Below are positions 1-10,578 of a stretch of DNA of 64,000 nt, piece by piece. Where the stretch lies: the NCBI GenBank assembly GCA_030762895.1, contig CM061066.1:115600715-115664714 (forward strand), given 5' to 3'. A model generated the notes under the pieces. The model worked only from the letters and a program-made list of their open reading frames with translations. It had not been told where the DNA came from and did not search any database. Position 1 is the stretch's first letter; each line of letters opens with the position of its first letter. The stretch comes from Sophora flavescens (Eukaryota; Streptophyta; Magnoliopsida; Fabales; Fabaceae). Both the position numbers and the translations under genes were made by a program.

Positions 1-200
1 TGTTTATGTCTCAACCACCTGGCTTTGTGCAAGGAGACGACTCACTGGTCTGCAAACTCCATAAGGCACTCTATGGTCTAAAGCAAGCCCCAAGATCTTG
101 GTTTGCCAAACTACACCATACTCTTCTCAGTTTTGGTTTTAAATCAGCAAAGTCTGATTGCTCTCTTTTTATTCAAAAGTCATCCTTCCATACTATCATA
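1..200 (+). pseudogene. Ty1/copia reverse transcriptase fragment (left part)
   Basis: Reading the plus strand from base 6 gives the end of the copia reverse-transcriptase fingers/palm region, including the conserved block ALYGLKQAPRSW that precedes the catalytic YVDD by about 50 residues. The reading frame is cut at base 200 by a hAT transposon. The same frame resumes at 4736 with the VLVYVDDIII block, so both pieces belong to one element. The start lies outside the window. The rest of the element is missing downstream, so this is a dead relic older than the hAT insertion. Confidence 0.9.
193..200. repeat. 8-bp target site duplication, left copy (ctatcata)
   Basis: The octamer ctatcata lies immediately before the hAT terminal repeat and recurs exactly at 4728-4735 after the other end. 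An 8-bp duplication is diagnostic of hAT transposition. Confidence 0.95.
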
Positions 201-689
201 TAGGGATGGCAATGGGTAGGGTTTGGGTAGGGTACTATAGTACCCGTCCCCATACCCGCGTTTAAAAAAATTACCCATACCCGGACCCGTATCCTCATGG
301 GTAGCAACCTCAGTACCCTTACCCGTACCCTCTGGGTACCTAAATACCCACACCCGCACCCATTACCCGCACTTTAACAAAGAAAAAAATAATAACAAAA
401 TGATCATAACTTAATTTAAAAACCATCAAACAATGTTTCGAATGTATTCATCAAACATTACAAACCAACGTATTATACCAAATAAAAAGATGTAAAATAT
501 CCAAAACAAGTAAATAACAACAAGCCTCCAAAACGATAAATTTATCAAGTTGTAATTCCTGAGCCGATGTTGCCGATGTTCTCCAAAACCTGTTAAATAA
601 AAAACATACATTATATTAGTTATTAGTTATAGTTATACATTATAAAATTGTAAAGCGATAATTACTAACAAATTGTTAGATTATCTTAC

Positions 690-2960
690 CTCATCTTCTG
701 AATCAGAGTCTTGAAAAGACTGCAAACGTTTGTCTTTCATGTGTAAATATTGCTTTGGACCAGTTATACCAATAGAAACTAGAACAAAAAACAAAATTAA
801 TGGTTAGACTAAACACAAATTTCATTAAACAAATATATTAATGCAACATTTATTACCTTCCTTGTCATGCTTTATCCAGCTTTGTGCACACATAAGCGCC
901 TCCAAAGTATTCTCATGAAGCCTAGAACGATGAGGAGTCAACAATCTACCTCCTGTGCTAAAAGCGATTCGAAGCAATGAGAAGAAATTGGGATGGCCAA
1001 AATATCCTTAGCAATCTTTTTCAATGTTGGAAAATTGATCCCATTTGTTTTCCACCATCCAAGTATATCAAATGTAGCACTCCTAGGCAATACCTTCTCT
1101 TCCAAGTATTGATCCAACTCAGACTTTGATTGTATGTCAAAGGTTTCATTGACAAAGGAGTCATTACCACTAAGAAAATTGTTACAAGCAAGATTATCCA
1201 AATTTGAATCCTTGTCATTTAACTTTTCAGTTGAACTTTCAACCATCCCATTAGGCTTAGCTTGATAATCTTCAAACAACGAGTAGCATAATTTCTTGAT
1301 TTTGTTAATTTCAATTGAAGATGCATTTCCATAAAGCAATGGAAAGAAGAACTCCAACAACTTCAATTTATATCTTGGATCCAAAACAATGGCAATTCCC
1401 ATAATTCCATGAATAACGGACCAATATTTCTCAAACTTGGCATTCATTTTTGAAGCCATATTCCTAATAGCCTCAATTGAGCAAGTCTCCCATTGCTTCA
1501 AAGAGAGCTTTATTTCACAAACCAAAGGGAAGAATATGTTTGTTGTGGGATATTGTGTACCTGAAAACATCTCGCTTACACGATTAAAGACTTCCAACCT
1601 ACAACAAATTTCTTTTGCAATTTCCCACTCACTTGCTGTAGGCAAACATGTATACAAATGCTCTCTTGTTTTAGGACGAGTAAAAACATCTTTATAAGAC
1701 AATGCAACAACAAGCATTTGGTAAGTAGAATTCCATCTAGTTTTGCAATCAAGAATGAGTTTCTTTGTGATTGAAACTTTCATTTGACGTCTTGCTTCCT
1801 AAAACTTTGTTCTCTCTTAGGTGTGGCTGTCCAAAAGGCAACACTATTCCTAACCTTCTCTATGCCATCTCCAAGGACACTCAACCCATCTTGAGCAATT
1901 AAATTCAGAATATGTGCACAACATCTCATGTGAAATAATTGGCCATCAAGCATAAGAGTAGAACAATCAAGTTGGTTTAACAACATACCAACAAGAGAGT
2001 CATTTGTGCTACTGATTATCCAAAGTGATGGTTGACAACTTTCTATCAATATTCCAATCCATCATGCATTCGACCAACACCTTTGAAAGAGCTTCCACTG
2101 TATGTGGACACTCTACATACACAAACCTAGTATTCAAAATAATTTATTACATATTAATACAATGCAAAGTACTATATGTATATGATAAAGTTAACAAATA
2201 TCATACCTTAATATGCGACTTTACATATCCCAATCATCATTAATGTAGTGAGATGTAATGGCCATATACCCTTTCTTTTGGTTACTAGCTGTCCACATGT
2301 CTGTTGTTAGAGCAATCTTACTCCCGATCTTGTCCAAGAGTCCCATAGTCTTCACCTTTTCATTTTCATAGATTTTGATAATATCATTTTTTATTGTGTT
2401 TCGACTAGGAACCTTGAACAAAGGTTGAAGACCTTCGTAATATGCTCTAACCCCGGATGGTCCACCATTGAAAGTGGATACTCGTGAACTATTATCATAC
2501 AAGCAAGGTCTCTTCTTGATTTCTCTGGATCAAAGTAATAGTTACTCAAATAAGTAGATGACCCATCTACCTTCTTCTGTTCTCTCAACAAGATCGATTG
2601 TCTTATATCCCTAGATGGCCTTATTTTACAAGTCTCATAATGTTTATGCAAATGATGTGTTCCATCAGATCTTCTACCACACATATGCTTGTTGCAATAA
2701 TTGCATATAGATTTTTCTTCACCATTAACTATTTTTTTCGTGAAGTGGTTCCAAACAACAGATATCTTTCTTTTTTTGCCATCATCAATCAACTCAATAG
2801 CATTAGTATCATTAACAGAAATAGGAATATGATCTGTTGGAGTTTGGGATTGGTCTTTTTCAGAACTTCCCACATTACCACTGGGAACACTCTGAGGTGG
2901 TGCGGGAGATGAGCTACTCTCAGATTCCTTTGATTGAATCAATCCAACTGCATTTTCCAT
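690..2960 (-). pseudogene. hAT transposase, decayed, with introns
   Basis: The ATG at 2958-2960 opens an N-terminal region with a BED-type zinc finger (about residues 65-115: VWNHF, CNYC, then a HLHKHYETC block). After a frameshift near 2455 the frame continues with LQPLFKVPSRNTIK and the catalytic-region motif TDMWTASNQKKGY (2221-2455). An intron-like gap follows (about 2125-2215). Then come VECPHTVEALSKV, RCCAHILNLIAQDGL (about 1890-1935) and CKTRWNSTY (about 1735). The C-terminal hATC dimerisation block FSTGGRLLTPHRSRLHENT can be read at about 865-950 in a shifted frame. A last acidic exon lies near 695-780. At least three frameshifts or stops make it non-functional. Confidence 0.88.
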
Positions 2961-4104
2961 CTAATAAAAAGGCAAGCAGAACCAATTAAAACTCATATAA
3001 CAGCAAAGATAAACAAAACAAAAAATGCAGTGACACAGAAAGAAAACAATTAAAGGAATAAAAAAGAAAAATCATTAAGAAAGAAGAGAGATACAAAAGA
3101 AATAGAAAATTAGAACGAAATCAAAGAAACAGAGGACAAGATTAGAGAAGCACAATGGCAGCCCAATCTTTATGCAGATCTGAAATGGCAACCCCCTCAA
3201 AACAAAGTTTTTCATGCAACGTGTGTTGAGCTTCACTCTTTTTCTCATACCTGGGTTTATATGTGTTGAGATTCTTTGTATTTGCTTGTAAGTTCTTGAA
3301 ATTTTGAATTAGAGTGAAACCAACTAAACAAGTAGGAGCATGGATTAATCTTGAAGGATTCAATCTAGCTAACTTTTCTGATGTTCTGTTCTTTTGGTTA
3401 TTCTTTGCTCCAATCAACATGACTTTCTATTCATTGCATTAACTACTAATTTATCATTTGTTAACAAATTTCTTCTAGTCTCCCAGGTTGCATGTGACGT
3501 TCACAAGGCATTTCGTGATTTTATTTTTATTTTCCTTTGTGAATAGTTATTTTCTTGGTATGGGCATATGTTCCAGAATCATGGCTACAATCTATCGGCA
3601 TCTCTTACTACCCTAGCAGGTTAGACAGCTCGGCTCCTGTTATTATTTGAAACTTTGGCGATCATTAGGATCCTACCATATGTAACTGTTTGGGTGCATA
3701 AAAATTTTAAAGACTGGTTCATATCAACAGAGTAAATCACGCCAACTCAGAGATAATAAAGGAAGAAAGAAAAAACAACTGCAATGGAAAGGTGTATGAA
3801 AATCAATCAAAATGCTCAGAGTATCAGGATAAAAAGGATATGCAGAAACCAATCAAAATGCTCAAACCAATTTGCAGAAACCTTGCAATGATATCCAGTA
3901 GGCAGAATCCCTTTTTGGAATACCCAGCAGATTGGAGAGTGCGAGTTGCAGGCCGCGTCTTGTAGGGTTGCGCGAAAACGGGACTTGAACTTCGTGACGA
4001 GGAGGGTGGCCTGATTTCAGAGAGGTGGGAAAATAGGATTTAGGGTTTTGGAGGCGGAATGAAGGAGGAAGGGGCCAAACAGAGGAAGATGACGGCGGGA
4101 GGAA

Positions 4105-4343
4105 CCGAGGAAGGGACGGTGGTTGGAGATGGAGGAAGGGACGGTAGTTGTAGATGAAGGAAGGGACGGTGGTTTGAGATGAGGAAGGGACGGTGGTTGG
4201 AGATGAAGGAAGGGACGGTGGTTGGAGATGGAGGAAGGGACGGTGGTTTGAGATGGAGGAAGGGACGGTGGTTGGAGATGAAGGAAGGGACGGCGGTTGG
4301 AGATGAGGAAGGGACGGCGGTTGGAGATGGAGGAAGGGACGGT
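4105..4343. repeat. Minisatellite, about 27-bp unit, GGAAGGGACGGTGGTTGGAG type
   Basis: About nine imperfect head-to-tail copies of a purine-rich unit containing GGAAGGGACGGTGGTTGGAG lie inside the hAT element. The minus-strand open frame across it encodes only SLPPSPT-type repeats and is a by-product of the tandem array. Confidence 0.9.
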
Positions 4344-4398
4344 GCTGAGAGTGAGATGAGAAGTTGAGAAGAATGGAAGTAGGGTTTCATTAGATCAG

Positions 4399-4547
<149 letters not shown>

Positions 4548-4735
4548 TTTGGGGCGGGGTGGGTACCAAGGTCCCCGTACCCGCCCCCATACCCTCTCAA
4601 ATTTGCGGGTAATTACCCGTGCCCGTGCCCGTGCCCGTGCCCGTACCCATACAACGGGTTTTTACCCTACCCATTGCGGGTATTTTTTGAGGGTACCCGG
4701 CGGGTCGGGTCCGGATTGCCATCCCTACTATCATA

Positions 4736-5155
4736 GTCCTAGTTTATGTTGATGATATCATCATCACTAGTGACTCTTTTCACTGTATCCAACATCTTAT
4801 TTCTTCTCTCAATTCCATCTTTCCTCTCAAAGACCTTGGTCCCTTGCACTATTTTCTTGGCATCCAAGTGCATCATACCAAAAATGTTTCCCAAACCAAG
4901 TATATACAAGATCTCCTCTCCAAAGCTAACATGAGCAATGCTAAACCAATGCCAACACCTATGACTACTGGTCTCAAACTCTCAGCTGAGGGTACCCCTA
5001 TCTTTGAAGATGCTACCTTTTATAGATCTATTGTTGGGGGCTTGCAATACATAACAGTCACATGGCCTGAGATATCTTTTGCTGTCAATAAAGTATGCCA
5101 ATTCATGCATTGTCCTACCCTCTTTCAATTACTGCTCAGATACCTTTTAAGGTCA
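4736..5155 (+). pseudogene. Ty1/copia reverse transcriptase fragment (right part)
   Basis: Continues the frame broken at base 200. Just after the duplicated target site the catalytic block VLVYVDDIII appears (4738-4767), followed by GPLHYFLGIQVH (about 4838-4875), KPMPTPM (about 4942) and FYRSIVGGLQYI (about 5019-5055). These are the standard landmarks of the copia RT C-terminus. The frame degenerates near 5130 and the RNase H domain and LTR are absent. Confidence 0.88.
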
Positions 5156-5344
5156 ATAAGTAAGAAAGAAATATTTGACTTATTACTTATATTTTGGAGT
5201 TTACAGACTACATCAAAGGTATTAATCATTGAACAAAAGAGGTATATTTTTCCTTTTTGGAATATGGTGATAACAAAAAAAATCTATGGGGGTTGAAGGC
5301 CTAAAAAAAATCTCAAATAATTTCCCTAATCAAATTTAAAAGTT

Positions 5345-5802
5345 TACTAAGACTTCCAGCTGTCAAAACGTGCTTTATCTTCTGGGGGCCTGATTTCTAT
5401 GTTGCAAGGAAAGAGCAAAGCATGTCTCTCATCCACCTCTCCATAGTCCTTATCAAAATCCAGAACTCATGAATTAAAACTGGTCCACATAGTTTCTTCA
5501 ACATTTTCCGGAACAAGTTGTATATATCCTTTGTGATCTATAATGACAACTTATCAACATCTACATCCCCCAGATATAGGACAATGGGATATGGCTTTGT
5601 ATCAAATACCAGAACCTGCAAGTAAAAATTTCACTTATCAAATCAGTCTTTGTAGAGGATATGATACAAAGCTTTGTTAGAAAACATTGTAATGCTCTCA
5701 TGCCGAAATCTCAACATAATCAAAGTAGCATTAACTTGAATAGAGACTGTATAAGAAGTTTTTTCGTCAAAAGACCAACTGGTTGTGAGCTTCAGAGGAG
5801 CT
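5345..5802 (-). pseudogene. Relic of a plant AAA-type ATPase gene (two exon fragments)
   Basis: On the minus strand, 5736-5802 reads like WSFDEK...LIQSLFK ending at a GT donor (with one extra A). 5345-5615, after a TTGCAG acceptor, reads VLVFDTKPYPIVLYLGDVD, then DIYNLFRKMLKKLCGPVLI and, after a frameshift, EVDERHALLFPCNIEIRPPE. This pattern is familiar from the N-terminal part of plant P-loop AAA ATPases of the At1g64110/At4g02480 type. The in-frame stop after DKLSL, the frameshift and the lack of flanking exons show that it is a fragment. The identification is from memory of the family and needs a protein search. Confidence 0.6.
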
Positions 5803-5805
5803 GAA

Positions 5806-6180
5806 GGGAGATTAAAGGATACAAGAAATCATAAGAGAGAAAACAATGGCCAAAAGAGAAATTTGTCAGTTTTGCCTTCACAATGAATATGAAAATGGCT
5901 TAACTGTAACTTGTACTAGTTCTCACTCAAAAAAGTTTTTTAATCTAATTCACAAAACCAATTCTATTTAACAAAACATGCATGTTTTCAAATGGCTATT
6001 CACAAGAGACAGAATGTATTAGTATGAGCCACCAATATCAAAAGGCATGATGCTCTTACATGCCATCAGATATAATGCAGCTAAAGCTCCAAGATAGAAG
6101 TTACACCTTTTAACTTAACATCAAGACTCGAAAATCTCGAGTTAGTTCAAATTCATCCCGGGAATACTCCCATATCTGAG
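5806..6180. other. No recognisable gene
   Basis: AT-rich sequence between the AAA-ATPase relic and the LTR element. It could be intron of the relic. No motif was seen. Confidence 0.5.
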
Positions 6181-6185
6181 CATAT

Positions 6186-6466
6186 TGTTAGAATAGATGA
6201 TCTTATCTCATCTCATCTTATCTTATCTTAGAGTACATCATATCTTATAAGAGTATCTTGAATTATCTCATAGGATTAGATTGTTATCAGTTGATTATTA
6301 TCATAATTAGTTTCCCTTTTCAATTAGGATCAACAGTCTTGTATCCCTATAAATAGGGGTTAGTGCTTAAGTTTTTTTGTACAGCAAGATCATAATCAAT
6401 CATAATCATATTTTGAGTGTTCATTCTTTTTCTTCTCTTTCTCTATCTAAACCCATAACTTCAACA
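6186..6466 (+). repeat. 5' LTR of the short LTR element
   Basis: Begins TGTTAGAATAG and ends CTTCAACA. It contains a clear TATA box, CTATAAATAGGGG at about 6347-6359, roughly 110 bp before the LTR end. It is 20 bp longer than the 3' copy because of a TCTCATCTCATC-type slippage repeat near its start. Confidence 0.93.
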
Positions 6467-6966
6467 TGGTATCAGAGTGGTACCATCCTCCGTGACCTGT
6501 CCGGTCATTATTCCGCTGCGGAGTTCTGTTAAGTATGAAGGAACTCTAATCATCTTCTTAGCCATACAAAGAAAAATAATTTATCATTTTTCTCTCCCCC
6601 GTTGTGTTTTCCTTTTCCGGTAACCTGAAGGAGGAGGATACCATCCTTCTTCTTTCTGACCCTTGTTTTTGTCCCGCCAGTCGCTGTCCGCTACTGTCGT
6701 TTCCGGTCGCCGATCCCATCACTAGATTCGTCGGTCGTCAATCTGTACAACCGTCCAAACCGCACCGTCGTGAGACCTCCCGACACGCCGAACTCGCCGA
6801 ACTCACCGGCCTATGCTATTTTTGGATCTGTTCTCACCTCCCTCTATGGATCACTTTTCAGCAACCACCTTGATGTGTTTGGTTCCCTTAGGTTATGTTT
6901 TGCTGTGTTCGAAAGATCAAATCTTTGGTCTACTGTTTGCTTCTCCAGTGTTTGTCCTGCAATTCT

Positions 6967-7243
6967 TATCCACTGATGGATCATACCAGTGGCTTCTCTT
7001 CCCACCGACGATCATTCCGGTGATGACTCCTTTCCCACTGATGGATCATACCAGTGACTCCTTCTCTTATCCACTGATGGATCGTACCAGTGGCTTCTCT
7101 TCCCACCGACGATCATTCCGGTGGCGACTCCTTTCCCACTGATGGATCATACCAGTGACTCCTTCTCTTATCCACTGATGGATCATACCAGTGGTTTCTC
7201 TTCCCACCGACGATCATTCCGGTGGTGACTCCTTTCCCACGAA
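6967..7243. repeat. 101-bp tandem repeat with internal hairpin unit
   Basis: Nearly three copies of a 101-bp unit beginning TATCCACTGATGGATCATAC. Each holds two CCACTG...CAGTGG inverted motifs separated by the ACGATCATTCCGGTG block. It lies inside the non-autonomous LTR element. A second small array of CAGATGCACTGGCC units follows at about 7323-7425. Confidence 0.9.
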
Positions 7244-7698
7244 TGAATTATATAAGTCGTGACTTCTATTTATGTAGATGATTGACTTATGTTGGCTATG
7301 ACTCACACTAGCCCAACTCATTGTCCCAGATGCTCTGGCTTGGCTCTTTTTCCTAGATGCACTGGCCCGTCTTTCTCCCAGATGCACTAGCCTTGGCCCC
7401 CTGTCCCAGATGCACTGGCCTCGTCTCAGTTCCGGAAGTTGCGGTTTTGAGGAGTTCGGACCTTGCTTTGTTAGATTGCTTGCAAAGAAATTTTTGTCAG
7501 GCTGATGATCATTCCAGCTATTTTGCTAAGTTATCTTTCCAGCAACTCTCTCCGGCCTCTCCAACATTCTTGAGTTGCCTTCCAACCATAACTTTCGTGG
7601 AGCTCGTTTTTTTTTTTTTTAAATTTTTTATTTGAAGGGAAATACATTGTTTTCATGTAACAAGCTTAAAGCTTAGTAAACTTTAGCTTGAGGGGAAG

Positions 7699-7959
7699 TG
7701 TTAGAATAGATGATCTTATCTTAGAGTACTTCATATCTTATAAGAGTATCTTGAATTATCTCATAGGATTAGGTTGTTATCAGTTGGTTATTATCATAAT
7801 TAGTTTCCCTTTTCAATTAGGATTAAGAGTCTTGTATCCCTATAAATAGGGGTTAGTGCTTAAGTTTTTTTGTACAGCAAGATCATAATCAATCATAATC
7901 ATATTTTGAGTGTTCATTCTTTTTCTTCTCTTTCTCTATCTAAACCCATAACTTCAACA
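7699..7959 (+). repeat. 3' LTR of the short LTR element
   Basis: Starts TGTTAGAATAG after the polypurine tract and ends CTTCAACA, matching the 5' LTR apart from a 20-bp slippage difference and a few substitutions. Confidence 0.93.
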
Positions 7960-7964
7960 CATAT

Positions 7965-8775
7965 AATTGGCATCTTTCTAAGCAATATCTGATCTGTAAA
8001 AACCATATAAAATTTTCTAAGTTGAATGAAGAAACAAAAATTAGAAAGTGACTATAATGCAAAACACGATCAAAGGCCACCACCCACTAGTAAGAGAGTT
8101 GAGTCTTACACTTGGTGTATATTGATTCCCCCCTTCTTCTCTCTCAAGTTTGCCATGAACAGAATCCACATTTTTTTCACCATGCTAAAGGACCAAATAA
8201 CATTCAAACACTGTCGAAATAAAATATTTCATCTTAGAAGCACATATCAAAACCTCTGAAGTAACTTTAAAAAATGTTCCAAGCACTAAACAAATCCAAT
8301 ACTCCCAAATATGCCAGTCTCAATCACAAATTTCTAGCAATAGTACAATGTAGAAATAAACAACTGCTAAACTCGGAATCAGAAAGGCAAATGACACAAA
8401 CATTGGTGGACAGAGAGATTTGTGTGGACTGTGAACCCATAACGAATCAATTGTGATAATCTATTAAGCACTTCTTTTTCTTTCAAAAAATAATAAAGCT
8501 ATTAAGCACTCCAGTTCACCTAAATTATGTATAGAATTATTTTTGGTTTTAAACAGAATTAGATAAGACTAGATTTTGTTTTGCAGATTTGTATTAATGT
8601 GTTATCATCTAACATGTACAAAGAACTGCATAAAATGCACGCTGCCACAAGAAAGGAAATACTAATGCCTACACAAAGGAATCTTTCAACAAGGCATTGA
8701 CAAAGATGATAATGCTAAGCCGGTTGGTCAAAGACAGTACAAAGGTATGTTTTGCTCATTATATTACTCAATTAC
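7965..8775. other. No recognisable gene
   Basis: AT-rich DNA between the short LTR element and the RGLG relic. Open frames at 8026-8259 and 8274-8456 have no recognisable motif and are taken as chance. It may be decayed intron of a former host gene. Confidence 0.5.
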
Positions 8776-8889
8776 CTGGGCTTCTGTAATTATAACCAAA
8801 GCATGGTACTGGCCTCCACTCTGCTCAACAATTGTCATGGCCATTTCAGTGATTGGTGCAAATGAAGTAGGGCCGGAGCCCTGATTTGG
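8776..8889 (-). pseudogene. Single exon fragment of an RGLG/copine-type E3 ligase gene
   Basis: The minus strand reads SGPTSFAPITEMAM, then TIVEQSGGQYHALVIITEAQ, and ends at a good GT donor (CCCAG|GTAAT, 8775/8776). This matches the copine/vWA domain of plant RING-domain ubiquitin ligases of the RGLG family, where the block SGPTSFAP...GGQYHVLVIIADGQ is conserved. The usual ADGQ is TEAQ here. No neighbouring exons are visible, and the fragment stops where copia gag sequence starts (about 8890), so it is a truncated relic. Confidence 0.65.
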
Positions 8890-8894
8890 ATATA

Positions 8895-8988
8895 TAGATT
8901 TCAATGGTTCATCCTGTCAACAAACTCTGATCTCTGGGATGTCATCACTGAAGGTCCATTCATTCCTAAGAATGATGACAACACTGAA
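8895..8988 (+). pseudogene. Element B: gag fragment left of the element A insertion
   Basis: Plus-strand reading WFILSTNSDLWDVITEGPF is the N-terminal part of a Sirevirus-type gag (compare WFLQSTNYELWDVI in element A at about 10690). It breaks off at the LTR of element A (8989). The next gag residues (DKPKAQW) appear right after element A at 20351, so the two pieces were one gene. The LTR, primer site and first gag codons of element B are absent: the sequence switches to an unrelated host exon at about 8890. Confidence 0.85.
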
Positions 8989-10515
8989 AGTTGAGACCTC
9001 ATAAGTCTGAGACACATTCTATGTGTAGATTCTCTAAGTTTTGATGATTCCAAATAGATTAAGTATGGTAATATTGAACCATGTGAAATTACTGACATAT
9101 CCAATAAGTGTGCAGGAAAACAGACTTAAGGTCACTCGTCTATTTTTATGACTCGTCTACTTTTTAGTAGAGCTCAGTTTTTAGACTTATCTGAAAAACA
9201 CTCGTCTGAAAGTCAGTCAAAAACCAAGTCAACGCTCAGTCAAGATCAGAGTTTACTTGATGATGTGGCAAGAAGCATCTGTCTGAAACAGACTCAGTGG
9301 ATCACCCGTCTAGTTTTTGGAATATGCTAGCACCCGTCTAGTTTTGGACTGTATGATCACCCATCTACTTTTTGGATTGCCTTTCACCCGTCTAAATTTC
9401 CAACATTGCTATGATGTCAGTTTGTCAGAAATGAAGTCCAAGTCATCTTATTCAAATTAGATGCCTTTCTTGAGGATCTCGAAGACCTCTGGACAATAGC
9501 TCAAAGGACAAAGAATAAAGAACGTTTGTTTCAATGTTTTAAGGAATAAACACGCAATCTCTGTACCACATCAGTGACTTTTTAGCTGTTTTAGTACAAA
9601 GTAAAAGTGCTTTCTGGAAAGTGAACTGACTGTTGCACTAAAAGAGGAAAGCTCTCTGCTACAAGTACAAGAAGCCTACTGTTGCATACTCTGAAACAAC
9701 AGCTACTCAGATTAAAGTGTACTCTTGGACAACCTTGTCAAAGCTCAACGTTCCCAAGCATTTAATGGTGTCTCAAGCTCAAATCAGAAGAACACGCTTT
9801 CTGAAGCTTTGTCTAAACAGATCTTTTGATTGAAGTCTTTAAAAGGATCAAACAATGAAGATGAAGACAAGAAGTTGAATATCATAAAGAACACAGCGAA
9901 GAAGCATTTACTCTCTTCATTAACTTATTCATTCTTTCATGGAATACACTCTTAATCATTTGATATTAATTCACAGTCTTTCATACTTCATATTTATTCC
10001 ATTCTTTGAGTGTGATCTGAAAGACTTGCAAGTTGTATTAATTACACAAAACCTTTTTATTCCTTACTGTGTTGAGCCTGAAGAGGCTAGCTGAGCAAAG
10101 AATACTTGTTTGAGTGTTCAGCCTGAATAGGCTAGGTGTGCAAAGAATACTTGTATTGTAATTTACTCAGTTATAGTGGAAACTTGGTGCTACCAAGAAA
10201 CTGGACGTAGCCCTGTGGATTTTGGGGTGAACCAGTATAAAACTCTTGAGCGATATTCCTCTTCCCTTATCTCTTTATTTTGCTTAAGTATTATTCTGTT
10301 TAAGCTTTTGACTTGGGGAGTTAATATTGTGAATATCAAACTCTGTTTTACTCTTCTTTGTTTGCTTGCGTGCTTTGTCTGAATATTAGACGTATCACTC
10401 GTCTGAATTTTTTTATAAGTTCTGCTTGCTCTGCCTGCGAAAATCTTTTTAAGTAACCCAAAAAGTTGGTAAACACAATTCAACCCCCCTTCTTGTGTTA
10501 ACTTTGGTTATTTCA
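8989..10515 (+). repeat. 5' LTR of element A
   Basis: Starts AGTTGAGACCTC (the 3' copy starts TGTTGAGACCTC, so the first base is mutated) and ends TTATTTCA just before the primer site. It contains a cluster of CACCCGTCTA/CACTCGTCT motifs (about 9133-9400). It also has a duplicated block around AGCCTGAAGAGGCTAG / AGCCTGAATAGGCTAG (about 10073-10160) that is shared with the LTRs of elements B and C. Confidence 0.9.
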
Positions 10516-10517
10516 GT

Positions 10518-10530
10518 TGGTATCAGAGCC
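10518..10530 (+). other. Primer binding site of element A (tRNA-iMet type)
   Basis: TGGTATCAGAGCC lies two bases after the 5' LTR. It is complementary to the 3' end of initiator tRNA-Met, as in most plant copia elements. Confidence 0.92.
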
Positions 10531-10578
10531 TAGCCTCTGGGTTGAGCACTTAATAGTGTAGAGGAAAAGGTTTTGGAG

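Larger units (their letters stand above)
6181..7964 (+). mobile_element. Short non-autonomous LTR retrotransposon (TRIM/SMART-like), with TSD
   Basis: Two similar LTRs (6186-6466 and 7699-7959) bracket 1.2 kb of internal DNA. The element is flanked by the 5-bp duplication catat (6181-6185 and 7960-7964). The first LTR is followed at once by a tRNA-iMet type primer site (TGGTATCAGAGTGG, 6467-6480). The second is preceded by the polypurine tract GAGGGGAAG (7690-7698). No gag or pol motif is present: the internal open frames (for example 6604-6873) match nothing recognised and are interrupted by tandem repeats. Mobilisation would need proteins from another copia element. Confidence 0.92.

Noticed and set aside
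6967..7243. CRISPR-like array
   Set aside because: Repeats are 101 bp, directly adjoining and without unique spacers, in plant DNA. It is a minisatellite in an LTR element.
8026..8456. Two short plus-strand open frames
   Set aside because: No motif, no splice context and AT-rich composition; treated as chance.
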